Position numbers and translations under genes: made by a program | The notes under the pieces: model-generated | The model's database searches: none | Seen by the model: only the letters and a program-made list of their open reading frames with translations | Told to the model about the DNA's origin: nothing | Assembly (NCBI GenBank): GCA_013215145.1 | Contig: JABSRP010000033.1 | Span: 1-64,000 of the forward strand | Source of the DNA: Pseudobacteriovorax sp. | GTDB lineage: Bacteria > Bdellovibrionota_B > Oligoflexia > Oligoflexales > Oligoflexaceae | DNA length: 64,000 nt | Direction of reading: 5' to 3' | In this document: one piece after another, positions 35,496-43,445 of the stretch | Position numbering within the stretch: the first letter of the stretch is position 1 | Layout: every line of letters begins with the position of its first letter

Positions 35496-36499
35496 TATTC
35501 TGATGCCTCCGCCTGTTGAATTTCACTGTCTGTGCCCTGAAGTTCGTCGATAAACCCCTGTTGCTTTTTGATGATAGACTTTTGATCTTCGATGGTTTCT
35601 TTGTCTTTTTCCGCCTGACTCCTTAGATCACTTACAATTTTTTCAGCATTTTGTTTCTGCTTTTCCAAATCCTGACGAGTTTCAGCTATTTTTCTTCTTT
35701 CCTGCCCTAGCGCATTGATGCGCTCGCGCAGTTTGTTGCTAATTTCTTGAATATCACCTTCTTTTTCATCCAAAGACTTGGCAAAACGAGATTTGGCTTC
35801 ATCAAACCCGCTCAGTCTCAGCGTATACTCATCTTCCCAATTGATTGAGTTTCTCTCAAACACCTCCTGGTCTTTCCTTTCATACCAATCGATATCCAGC
35901 AGATCTTTGGTTGTAATACCTGGTTTATCCAATAAAGTTTTTCTAGCAATGCGAGCATAAACTCGCACAGCATTGGATTCAACATCGTTGGAACTGGTTC
36001 GGTAATAGGATACCAATGCATCGCCATTTGGCATCACTCTATCAACCCTAAACTTTATACTCGTCACCGGAACCAACTGCTGATCAGAGGGCTCAAGTTT
36101 TTCTAAGGCTTGGAGTAGTTCGTCCTTTAATTCTTCAGCTTCTCTTTCTCCACCATTGTCGTTTTCATCTTCTTTGGCAGCATTGCTTCTAACTGCAACC
36201 GTAATAATGTCACCAACATTACCGATAGGACGATCTACAAATAGATAGTTTTGGGGATTATCAAGGGACATCAATGATCCATTATTATTTTGCGAGGTAG
36301 AACGACGAATGATTGATCTTTTCTTTCTAATAAAAATATTTGGTTTTTTGACTTCCGCGATATCTCTTATATCTCTCATGTTTTTAGATACTTGCTTTGG
36401 CTGCAAGCCTCTTCTGTAATCCCGTTTAGACACGGGAACCAACCCAGTTTGACAAGCCGAAACGAATAAAGCTATGAGAATGATAGTTGATCTTTTCAC
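35495..36499 (-). CDS. flgH: flagellar L-ring protein FlgH with long coiled-coil extension
   Basis: This outer-membrane lipoprotein forms the L-ring; the lipobox is VSAC with Cys16. SLMSLDNPQNYLFVDRPIGNVGDIITVAV is the family core, and VMPNGDALVSYYR and EYTLRLSGFDEAKS match later strands, though divergently. Residues from about 245 to 330 form a lysine/glutamate-rich heptad coiled coil (NKLRERINALGQERRKIAET onward) that ordinary FlgH of about 230 residues lacks. The GTG start overlaps the flgA stop by four bases. Confidence 0.85.
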   Translation of the reverse strand: MKRSTIILIALFVSACQTGLVPVSKRDYRRGLQPKQVSKNMRDIRDIAEVKKPNIFIRKKRSIIRRSTSQNNNGSLMSLDNPQNYLFVDRPIGNVGDIITVAVRSNAAKEDENDNGGEREAEELKDELLQALEKLEPSDQQLVPVTSIKFRVDRVMPNGDALVSYYRTSSNDVESNAVRVYARIARKTLLDKPGITTKDLLDIDWYERKDQEVFERNSINWEDEYTLRLSGFDEAKSRFAKSLDEKEGDIQEISNKLRERINALGQERRKIAETRQDLEKQKQNAEKIVSDLRSQAEKDKETIEDQKSIIKKQQGFIDELQGTDSEIQQAEASE

Positions 36500-37491
36500 A
36501 GGCTAACCTCAACTACGCCCTTAGATCGGATAACGGCAGAAACCCTTTTATTAGAACCTTTGATTTTAACATCTATGACCTCACCTACTGCGCCTGGACG
36601 CATCGCTTTTCCTTTTGATTTGATATTTAAGCTACCATTATTAACGATGACAGTTACTGATTGACCTCGATGAATAGCGGCGGAATCTTTAAAGTCATAA
36701 ATTTTAATAACAGAGCCCTGCTCAATAGTGTTAGCCGCCTGCCTACCGATAACTCTTTCTATATCAACCACAGACCTGCGACCGCACTTTACCCAGAGTA
36801 ACTCGACATCTTCTTCTTTAATGAGAGACCGAGATGGTATGGTTGAAACAGCCACTGGATAAAAGCATTCTTGAACTAAATATGCGGTGGCTTCAATTTT
36901 TCGATGAAACCTTCCCTGCTGAATATCAATTTTAACAGGCAATCTAACACTATTTCGCCTAATATCAGAAATCGACCTCAAGGCTTCTTCAATATGAAAG
37001 TTCCACACCACTGGTCCTGGACGGACTTTTATCACACCTCTCGGTGCTATTTTCTTGATCTTAACTCTACGCCCGTTGAAATCTTCTAACATATAAACTT
37101 GAGACGGCAGGGCTTGTATCATTTCTCTTGCCCCCAATCTTCTTGATCGACTTATAACTTCGATCTCATCTGGAGATTCTATTTGAAAGTCTAACCTAGG
37201 AAATTCCTCATTTAGTGTTTTTTCTATGCTAGCTTTTTTTACCTGTAGTGTTTCACCAGGCAATGGTGCTTCATCTATCAGCACACTAAGCACCTCAGGA
37301 CAAACATCGACTTCAGACTGACAAGTTGAGACATCGCCAACATATACATAGTCCTTGGTCAAATCTACTTCGGCATCAATCTTTAACGACACCTCCACCG
37401 TAACTTTAGATGCAATTCGGTTCATTAACTCTGAAGCAACAGACCTCGTGCTAATAAGAGTTACCAAAATTAGTGGAATAAATTGCATCAT
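36496..37491 (-). CDS. flgA: flagellar P-ring assembly chaperone FlgA
   Basis: This periplasmic SAF-domain protein is needed for FlgI ring assembly. It has a signal peptide (hydrophobic 3-17, SVAS cleavage region), a long N-terminal part with a Cys pair (STCQSEVDVC), and the C-terminal SAF fold VAVSTIPSRSLIKEEDVELLWV, IGRQAANTIEQGSVI, GAVGEVIDVKIKGSNKRVSA. At 331 residues it is longer than enterobacterial FlgA (about 220). Confidence 0.9.
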   Translation of the reverse strand: MMQFIPLILVTLISTRSVASELMNRIASKVTVEVSLKIDAEVDLTKDYVYVGDVSTCQSEVDVCPEVLSVLIDEAPLPGETLQVKKASIEKTLNEEFPRLDFQIESPDEIEVISRSRRLGAREMIQALPSQVYMLEDFNGRRVKIKKIAPRGVIKVRPGPVVWNFHIEEALRSISDIRRNSVRLPVKIDIQQGRFHRKIEATAYLVQECFYPVAVSTIPSRSLIKEEDVELLWVKCGRRSVVDIERVIGRQAANTIEQGSVIKIYDFKDSAAIHRGQSVTVIVNNGSLNIKSKGKAMRPGAVGEVIDVKIKGSNKRVSAVIRSKGVVEVSL

Positions 37492-37503
37492 TGCCCAAAG
37501 ACC

Positions 37504-38289
37504 TTACCTAATATTATTTGTTTGCTGTAGCATTTGGTCGCCAGTCTGGATGACTTTAGAATTGATTTCATAAGCTCTCTGTCCAGAAATCATATTTACC
37601 ATTTCTTCGACAATGTTTACGTTAGATCCTTCTAACTCACCTTGACCAATTCTACCGTACCCTTGGGTATTTGGTTCTGAAACAACCGGCTCTCCACTAG
37701 CAGGAGTCGCGCCATATAAATTGCGACCAAGTGAGTCCAAACCAGTTGGATTGACAAAATTCGCAAGTAGAATTTGGCCTAGGTTCTCGGTTTCATCTCC
37801 GACTCGCGCACTAACATGACCATCCATACCGATATGTATCTTATCGTGAGTGATCCTCTCAGGAATGACGATTTCTGGTACGAGGGGAAATCCATCTGAA
37901 GTTACAACTCGACCTTGATTATCAATCCTAAAACTCCCGTCTCGGGTATAAGCAATGGTACCATCATCTCTTTGAATTCGAAAAAAACCCTCACCCTCAA
38001 CCATCAGATCAGTGGTTTTATTGGTGATCCGGATGGCTCCCTCATTGAACATCTTCTCAACAGATGAAACCTTCGAACCTGCTCCAATCTGTATCCCACT
38101 CGGAACTACTGTACCTGTAGTGGAACTCTGACCCGGCGCTCTTAGAGTCTGATAGAGAAGATCATGAAAATTAGCCCTCGATCTTTTGAAGGCTGTAGTA
38201 TTAACGTTCGCAAGGTTGTTTGAGATTGTATCAATAGTGATTTGCTGAGCTTCCATACCTGTAGCAGCAGTAAACAATGATCTCATCAT
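37504..38289 (-). CDS. flgG: flagellar distal rod protein FlgG
   Basis: FlgG has 261 residues. It begins MMRSLFTAATGMEAQQITID with the rod motif ISNNLANVNTTAFKRSR, carries GEGFFRIQRDDGTIAYTRDGSF, and closes with GSNVNIVEEMVNMISGQRAYEINSKVIQTGDQMLQ. The GxxARIG-type tail is typical of the distal rod subunit. It follows flgF by 11 bases. Confidence 0.96.
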   Translation of the reverse strand: MMRSLFTAATGMEAQQITIDTISNNLANVNTTAFKRSRANFHDLLYQTLRAPGQSSTTGTVVPSGIQIGAGSKVSSVEKMFNEGAIRITNKTTDLMVEGEGFFRIQRDDGTIAYTRDGSFRIDNQGRVVTSDGFPLVPEIVIPERITHDKIHIGMDGHVSARVGDETENLGQILLANFVNPTGLDSLGRNLYGATPASGEPVVSEPNTQGYGRIGQGELEGSNVNIVEEMVNMISGQRAYEINSKVIQTGDQMLQQTNNIR

Positions 38290-38300
38290 AATGATTCTCC

Positions 38301-39089
38301 TTAAGCTCTAACTTCGCCAATAGTATTTGAAGATTTATCCATAATTTTATCGTAATTAGAAACCGCCTTTTGATAAGCCTCATAGGACCTATGACTCACA
38401 ATCATCGCAGTTAGGTTTTTCATAGGATTGACATTTGAACCCTCCAAAAAACCCTGTTGAATACGGGCTTTTTTCGAGAATTCTACCTGATCGGGGGATC
38501 CTCCAAAAAACACCTTCCCACCGCCGATGTGTTCGATTCTTGTTGGATCCTTGAATTTCATGATTTGGATTTGATCAACTAGTTGACCGTCTTGATAGAT
38601 CTCACCCTTAGGATTAACTTGGAAATCCTGTGAACGAACCTGTATCAGTCCTTTTTCACCCAGAATAGGTTCTCCAAACTTATTAACTAAAGCTCCTTCG
38701 TTCGATACAGACAAGTCTCCACCTCGTTGGTATCTCACCCCTTCTGGAGTCAATACTTGAAAAAATCCCTCTCCTTCAATCATAAGATCAAATTTATTAT
38801 GGGTTGTTATCGCAGGGCCCTGGGAATAGTCTTTGGAGATATCAGCAATCCCGACATAACTTAACTCATTTCCTACGAGAGGACTTAATTCTTGCATGTT
38901 TACTTTATAATTTGCTGGAGGAAGAGGGTCGGGATAATTATCATATGGTTCTGCAGCTAGCATTTTGAACGATACTCTGTCTCCTTTAAATCCTACTGTA
39001 TTTACGTTAGCTAAATTGTTGGCAATGGTTTCGAGAGCACGTTCTTGGGACAAAGCCCCAGCTAATGGAGTATAAATATTCTTTAGCAT
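38301..39089 (-). CDS. flgF: flagellar proximal rod protein FlgF
   Basis: This 262-residue FlgG paralogue has LKNIYTPLAGALSQERALET, IANNLANVNTVGFKGDR and GSNVNPMKNLTAMIVSHRSYEAYQKAV. Gene order before flgG and the divergent centre argue for FlgF. AAGGTG precedes the ATG. It is the first gene of the flagellar operon, about 20 bases after the start site predicted from the sigma-54 promoter. Confidence 0.9.
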   Translation of the reverse strand: MLKNIYTPLAGALSQERALETIANNLANVNTVGFKGDRVSFKMLAAEPYDNYPDPLPPANYKVNMQELSPLVGNELSYVGIADISKDYSQGPAITTHNKFDLMIEGEGFFQVLTPEGVRYQRGGDLSVSNEGALVNKFGEPILGEKGLIQVRSQDFQVNPKGEIYQDGQLVDQIQIMKFKDPTRIEHIGGGKVFFGGSPDQVEFSKKARIQQGFLEGSNVNPMKNLTAMIVSHRSYEAYQKAVSNYDKIMDKSSNTIGEVRA

Positions 39090-39118
39090 AGATCACCTTC
39101 TTTAATTATCTACGCTAA

Positions 39119-39135
39119 AGCAAATAACGAACCAA
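39119..39135 (-). promoter_or_regulatory. sigma-54 promoter of the flagellar operon
   Basis: On the minus strand TTGGTTCGTTATTTGCT has the invariant GG and GC separated by ten bases, close to the consensus TTGGCACG-N4-TTGCW. The predicted start (about 12 bases beyond the GC) lies near 39108, leaving a 20-base leader before the flgF ATG at 39089. Sigma-54 control with an enhancer-binding protein is usual for middle-class flagellar genes. Confidence 0.75.
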
Positions 39136-39244
39136 ACTATTGAGTCTACGATAGGATACTGATTATTTTGGACGAAAGCAGTGATTTTGAAAAAAAACAA
39201 TAATCAGCAACATAATTTTTTGACGCGGAATCGTCAACCCGACG

Positions 39245-40411
39245 TCAATCACCGTCAATCGACTGCCCATACCGTTGAATTACCAACGCTGCTGCATTAC
39301 CACCAAAACCTAGCGAAAGTACCAAAGCCTTGCTCGTGCGATTGGTAGGTAAATAGTTGTCATTGACTTCGCTTTGATATGGTAGGCGAGTATCCACGGT
39401 TCCCTGCAACTGCAAGATAGCAGAGATGACGGAGGATACGGCAGAAGCGCCTAGCATATGCCCAAACAACCACTTGTTTGCTGTGATTGGAGGAATCTGC
39501 TTTTTGAATACTTCCTGAATTGCATTAAGCTCAGCCTGATCACCTTTACGAGTCGCTGATCCATGTGCAACAATTAAATCAATCTCTTCAGCTTCGATCT
39601 CTGCCTGAGATAGACAGTTATTTATAGCTTTCACCAATCCAATACCCGAGCCTGAAACCCCAGTTAGTGTGCTATGATCGGTTGCTGCACCATAACCTAG
39701 AATTCCAAAATCAGAGCTTTCCTTCTTGTTAGAGAGAACGAGAGCACCAGCACCAGAACTTAAAACCATACCACTTCTATAGCGGCTAAAAGGTTTTTGT
39801 GGAAATTTTTGCTTACCTTCTTTGCTAAGAACTTTCGTATTTGCCATGACTTGGAGAAAAAAGTCTGTATTTGCCCACTCTGAACCGCCTACTATGCAAT
39901 GGTTCAGCTGATTGGTTTCAATAAAGAGTTTTCCGATACCGAGAGCATGCATACTAGTGCTACAAGCTCCAGAGACAAATAGATGAGGTCCTTGCAGTTT
40001 TAGCTTCTGTGCTATTGTTGAAGGTATCGAATTTGCGGTTGTTACAGGACTCGTAACTGGACTGACTGGATGTTCATTGCGAAACGCTTCAAACGCATTT
40101 TCGAGTCTTTCTGTAGCTCCGCGCGAAGACCCAAAAATCACACCACAGGAGACATCCTCTAGATCCGCCTTCTTTGCTGCTTCGGAGGACGCTGCTAAAG
40201 CCAACAAGCTGGACCAGTCAAGTCGCAAGTCCTTGTCCGATAACTTCAGGCTCTCAACGATTCGACTCTTATCTGACTGATGAATGACTCCTTCAGGATA
40301 ATCTCTGACGGCAGTAAAATTGGTCCTATTATCCCGAAAAGACTTGATATTCTCTTCGAGACCAACCCCGACTGGAGATACCAAGCCATAACCCCTGATA
40401 TAGACTGCCAA
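39245..40411 (-). CDS. beta-ketoacyl-ACP synthase (FabF/KAS II-like)
   Basis: This thiolase-fold condensing enzyme has Cys150 (VSGACSTSMHALG), His283 (VAHGSATRKGD) and His318 (LFGHMLGASA), the full Cys-His-His set. It is 388 residues, somewhat shorter than FabF (about 412). It stands alone, with no acyl carrier protein or reductase genes beside it, so it may serve a special lipid or a polyketide rather than core fatty acid synthesis. The start is TTG behind GGGGTG. It lies between flgF and flagellin, probably with its own promoter. Confidence 0.85.
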   Translation of the reverse strand: MAVYIRGYGLVSPVGVGLEENIKSFRDNRTNFTAVRDYPEGVIHQSDKSRIVESLKLSDKDLRLDWSSLLALAASSEAAKKADLEDVSCGVIFGSSRGATERLENAFEAFRNEHPVSPVTSPVTTANSIPSTIAQKLKLQGPHLFVSGACSTSMHALGIGKLFIETNQLNHCIVGGSEWANTDFFLQVMANTKVLSKEGKQKFPQKPFSRYRSGMVLSSGAGALVLSNKKESSDFGILGYGAATDHSTLTGVSGSGIGLVKAINNCLSQAEIEAEEIDLIVAHGSATRKGDQAELNAIQEVFKKQIPPITANKWLFGHMLGASAVSSVISAILQLQGTVDTRLPYQSEVNDNYLPTNRTSKALVLSLGFGGNAAALVIQRYGQSIDGD

Positions 40412-40480
40412 TTTTCACCCCCTATGGTTAGGGCCAGACATTTGCAGTTATCGAAGAAAACAGCAAGAGAATTCTGATGA

Positions 40481-41413
40481 TTAGACGGCCTTAATAAGCT
40501 CTAGGGCTGCAGATGGAAACTGATTGGCCTGTGATAATACTGAGGTACCAGCCTGGACCAAGATGTTGAACTTTGTAAATTCTGCCGTTTCTTGAGCAAA
40601 ATCGGCATCAACTATACGAGATCTAGCTTCTGACAGGTTTTCTATTTGAATTCCTAGATTCCTGTCTGTAGAGGTCAATCTATTCTGATAGGCTCCCAAT
40701 CGAGATCTATAAGACGCGACCTTTTCAAGAGCGTTATCCAGCCGAACAATTGAATTTTGTGCTAGCTCTTTAAAGTCAACTCTCGTCCCATCTTCATCAG
40801 CGGAAGACCCAATATCCAACCCTCTTGAGCCATCAGTCCGAGCATCAAGAGTTGCCATATCGACTTTTATGATATTGACAGGATTGGGTGAATCAATCGC
40901 ATCCGGAGGCTCGATGTAGTCTTTACCCACTTGCATCTCCAGAGGAGGAGGGTTATGACCTTCCAGCAATTCTTCTGCAACCCCATCTCCCTCGCCGATA
41001 AGAAGCCGAGTTCCGTTAAATTCAGTAGATAGCACTATGCGATCAACCTCATCTTTAAGTGCCATAAACTCTCGATTTAGATACCCCCGTTCACTATTAC
41101 CAATGGTGTCTGATGCTGCTTGCACAGCAAGCTCTTTCAAACGAACCATGATTGCCGAAACCTCTTCGAGACCTCCCTCTGCTACTTGAATCATGGCAAC
41201 TGCATCGTTGGTATTTCGTTTTGCTTGAGCTAACGAGCGAATATCGGCTCGTAGATTTTCCGATATAGCCAGACCCGCAGCGTCATCAGCTGCGCGATTA
41301 ATTCTCAGCCCTGAAGCTAATTTCGACGCATGTGAGTCCAATCTCATTTTTGATTGGCCCAAATGCCTTTGTGCTATAAGCGACTGGACATTAGTCCTTA
41401 TTCTAATTCCCAA
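40481..41413 (-). CDS. fliC: flagellin
   Basis: This is the filament subunit. The D0/D1 N-terminus IRTNVQSLIAQRHL and GLRINRAADDAAGLAISENLR and the C-terminus ARSRIVDADFAQETAEFTKFNILVQAGTSVLSQANQ are typical. The middle (about 155-200) is a short proline-rich hinge, so the outer domains are small. The start is TTG with only a weak AGAGAG upstream. GGA motifs overlap the start (TTGGGA) and lie at codons 6-7 (AAGGAC), as expected for CsrA control. TAAA-N15-GCGGTATC upstream is only a poor sigma-28 match. Confidence 0.95.
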   Translation of the reverse strand: MGIRIRTNVQSLIAQRHLGQSKMRLDSHASKLASGLRINRAADDAAGLAISENLRADIRSLAQAKRNTNDAVAMIQVAEGGLEEVSAIMVRLKELAVQAASDTIGNSERGYLNREFMALKDEVDRIVLSTEFNGTRLLIGEGDGVAEELLEGHNPPPLEMQVGKDYIEPPDAIDSPNPVNIIKVDMATLDARTDGSRGLDIGSSADEDGTRVDFKELAQNSIVRLDNALEKVASYRSRLGAYQNRLTSTDRNLGIQIENLSEARSRIVDADFAQETAEFTKFNILVQAGTSVLSQANQFPSAALELIKAV

Positions 41414-41434
41414 GCAAACTCTCTGATTATTAAA

Positions 41435-42061
41435 CTACTGAGCCTTGGTAATATGATACCGCAAAAATAGAAAACTGTTTATAGCCGTGCTTTCGTACAA
41501 CACGAGCGATACGTGGGATTGCAGATTTGGCTCGACCAAGTAAGGCGCATCAGATTTGCCGGCAATTACTGGCGCAATGGTTAGTACCAGTTCGTCTACC
41601 AGTTGACGCTCGTAGAACATGCGATTGACAATCCCACCACCAAAAAGCAAGGCTAGTTCAGAGTTTTGCTTTTTTAAAAGTTCCACCACTTCTGAAACGA
41701 TATCAGTTGTATGAATAACTGGCACTGATGCTGAATAGCTGGGAATTTCGTTGGTAGACACAATGATTCTTGGAATATGTGTTTGACGCCAAAATTGATA
41801 AGCTTCAGGAATTTCGCGCTCGGCTAGAACGATCCATAATGGGGGTTTTCCATTGACTCCGTGATGATCGAGACAGCACTCGTTAGCGCGGATTGAGGAT
41901 GCCCCAACTATAATGACATCAGATTTTTGTATCTCGGAACATAAATGCTCTTGATCTGATTCGGAGGAAATCCCTGCTTGTTTTCTCTCGTCATCCCCTT
42001 CAACCTTTTTAAGCCCAATCCGCCCGTCAAGACTCATAGCCATTACATTCACAATTTTCAC
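41435..42061 (-). CDS. RibD C-terminal / dihydrofolate-reductase-fold protein
   Basis: A GTG start at 42061 is chosen because AGAAGGA lies six to nine bases upstream and VKIVNVMAMSLDGRIG is the family's first strand. The open frame upstream runs back through a terminator stem. The 208-residue NADPH-dependent reductase domain of RibD (pyrimidinone reduction in riboflavin synthesis) is present without a deaminase domain; GGGIVNRMFYERQLVDELVLTIAPVIAGKSDAPYL is conserved over this stretch (positions about 140-175). Stand-alone members have varied substrates, so riboflavin is only one option. Confidence 0.75.
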   Translation of the reverse strand: MKIVNVMAMSLDGRIGLKKVEGDDERKQAGISSESDQEHLCSEIQKSDVIIVGASSIRANECCLDHHGVNGKPPLWIVLAEREIPEAYQFWRQTHIPRIIVSTNEIPSYSASVPVIHTTDIVSEVVELLKKQNSELALLFGGGIVNRMFYERQLVDELVLTIAPVIAGKSDAPYLVEPNLQSHVSLVLYESTAINSFLFLRYHITKAQ

Positions 42062-42113
42062 AGCGGTTCCTTCTACTGATTGTGCTAAGTATCCTAAACC
42101 TACTGATAATACG

Positions 42114-42151
42114 AAAAAAAATCCGCACCAATAACTATTGGGTTGCGGATT
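42114..42151 (-). terminator. Rho-independent terminator after carD
   Basis: On the minus strand AATCCGCA and ACCCAATA pair with TATTGG-T and GCGGATT (about 42120-42151), with small mismatches, followed by eight Ts (42121-42114). It lies 27 bases beyond the carD stop and upstream of the RibD-C start. Confidence 0.8.
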
Positions 42152-42177
42152 ACACATAAACTAGCAATAAAAAGAAG

Positions 42178-42651
42178 TTAGCTTCCTATCATCTGCTCCA
42201 CTTCCTGCTCGGGCACACTGCGAGCTGCGGCGATTTCTGACACTAGTCTCAGTTTTGCCTTTTCTAGCATTTCTTTTTCGCCGAAAGATAACTCTTTTCC
42301 GTCGTCTTTGTTGTGGAGGTCACGATAGACCTCTGCTATGTCAAAAATAGAGCCCGAATTAATCTTTTCATTAAACTCTTTTTTACGTCGATTCCAAACC
42401 ATGGAGTAAGACTTTGCCGGACTTGCAATGATTTCAAGTATTTCAGCTATTTGAAGCTCATCGACCAGACTTCGTACTATAGCACTTGAGGCCTGCATAG
42501 GGAACCTGACCTTGAGGCCGGTCGCTAGTATTTTTAGGATGTAGTAATCTTGGCTTTGACCGCCAAGCTGAAGTACTTCAGTTCCCTGAATCTCACCGAC
42601 ACCATGGGTCTTGTGTACCACTTTGTTGCCACTCTCAAGTACTAAGCTCAT
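42178..42651 (-). CDS. carD: CarD/CdnL-family RNA polymerase-binding regulator
   Basis: This 157-residue protein has the N-terminal Tudor-like RNA-polymerase interaction domain (GNKVVHKTHGVGEIQGTEV, YYILKILATGLKVRFPM) and a C-terminal helical DNA-binding domain (WNRRKKEFNEKINSGSIFDIAEVYRDL). In mycobacteria and myxobacteria such proteins stabilise open promoter complexes at rRNA and ribosomal-protein genes. A clean ribosome-binding site (AAGGAG) precedes the ATG. Its promoter shares a -35 element with the divergent rpsO promoter. Confidence 0.93.
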   Translation of the reverse strand: MSLVLESGNKVVHKTHGVGEIQGTEVLQLGGQSQDYYILKILATGLKVRFPMQASSAIVRSLVDELQIAEILEIIASPAKSYSMVWNRRKKEFNEKINSGSIFDIAEVYRDLHNKDDGKELSFGEKEMLEKAKLRLVSEIAAARSVPEQEVEQMIGS

Positions 42652-42816
42652 AGAATCTCCTTAAAATCGTTACGCAACAAGAAAACCACACTGGGATATG
42701 GTCATTAGGCCGAGATACCATCAACAGATGGGTCAGCTAAACGTTTACCCTGCAGTAATGATTTGCCAGTCATTTGAGCATAAGCCCGCCAGGCTATACC
42801 ACGTAAACGTGACTTA

Positions 42817-42844
42817 ATAATACTTATCTAGGCTTTTTTGTCAA
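42817..42844 (-). promoter_or_regulatory. candidate sigma-70 promoter of carD
   Basis: On the minus strand TTGACA (42844-42839, consensus), a 16-base spacer and TATTAT (42822-42817, 5 of 6) predict a start near 42810 and a leader of about 158 bases. The palindrome CACGTAAACGTG (42800-42811) lies over the predicted start and could be an operator. Confidence 0.6.
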
Positions 42845-42866
42845 TTTTATAAAAAAAACTTATGCT
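42838..42866 (+). promoter_or_regulatory. candidate sigma-70 promoter of rpsO-pnp
   Basis: TTGTCA (42838-42843, 5 of 6), a 17-base spacer and TATGCT (42861-42866, 4 of 6) predict a start near 42873. The -35 overlaps five bases of the carD -35 on the other strand, so the two promoters cannot be occupied at the same time. Confidence 0.55.
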
Positions 42867-43060
42867 ATTCTCAAAGGCTAGCGCTGATTTTGAGAAGACT
42901 GACGGAAGTTATAAATGAGGAAAGCAGGACTTGCAATATTTTACAAATTTAGCTAATTTCCCCTTCTGCATTGAGGGTCAGTCAAGTTATGCACTCCTTC
43001 AAAAATGTAACAAACTGATATTTAAAGAGAATTAGGCCCTGACGATAGGAAAGGATTCAA
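42867..43060 (+). promoter_or_regulatory. long rpsO 5' leader, possible S15 autoregulatory region
   Basis: About 188 bases separate the predicted start from the rpsO ATG and hold no ORF with a ribosome-binding site other than that of rpsO (GATAGGAAAGG). TCTCAAA and TTTGAGA (42869-42875, 42889-42895) flank the start site. S15 represses its own message through leader structures in many bacteria, with unrelated folds, so a site here is plausible but not identified. The carD side of the gap (42652-42816) holds a second palindrome, TAAACGTTTA, at 42738-42747. Confidence 0.35.
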
Positions 43061-43330
43061 ATGGCTCTCGCAAAGGCTAAAAAAGCAGAAATAATCTCAA
43101 AATTTGCAACTAAAGCTGGAGACACCGCCTCCCCACAAGTACAAATTGCACTACTTACGACTCGACTACAGGAATTGAATGTTCACTTCAAATCCCACAA
43201 AAAAGATCACCACTCAAGGTTAGGTCTCTTAAAACTTGTTGGACAAAGACGTCGTCTGCTAAAATATCTGCGTAATAAAGATAGTAACGCTTACAGAACT
43301 TTGATCGAACAACTCGGAATTCGTAAATAA
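43061..43330 (+). CDS. rpsO: 30S ribosomal protein S15
   Basis: S15 binds the central domain of 16S rRNA early in 30S assembly. At 89 residues it is the standard length, with [15 protein letters not shown]-like [49 protein letters not shown] (about residues 40-70) and [12 protein letters not shown]. It precedes pnp, the classic rpsO-pnp order. Confidence 0.98.
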   Translation: MALAKAKKAEIISKFATKAGDTASPQVQIALLTTRLQELNVHFKSHKKDHHSRLGLLKLVGQRRRLLKYLRNKDSNAYRTLIEQLGIRK

Positions 43331-43350
43331 AAGTTTTTTCTTCAAACACA

Positions 43351-43409
43351 AAGCGCCTTTATCTCTTTGCAGTATCTTGATACTGTGAGCAGGTATAAAG
43401 GCGTTTTTT
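43351..43409 (+). terminator. rpsO-pnp intergenic terminator/processing hairpin
   Basis: CGCCTTTAT (43354-43362) pairs perfectly with ATAAAGGCG (43395-43403), followed by six Ts. Inside is a second stem, CAGTATC-TT-GATACTG (43370-43385). The T-run makes it a partial terminator. By analogy with E. coli rpsO-pnp, a stem here may also be cut by RNase III in PNPase autoregulation. Confidence 0.7.
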
Positions 43410-43445
43410 AATTTAAGCAGGATGTCCTGCTTTGACGGAGTAGCT

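Noticed and set aside
41440-41500. Possible sigma-28 promoter before flagellin (TAAA-N15-GCGGTATC)
   Set aside because: Only three of eight bases of the -10 element match GCCGATAA, too weak to list as a promoter.
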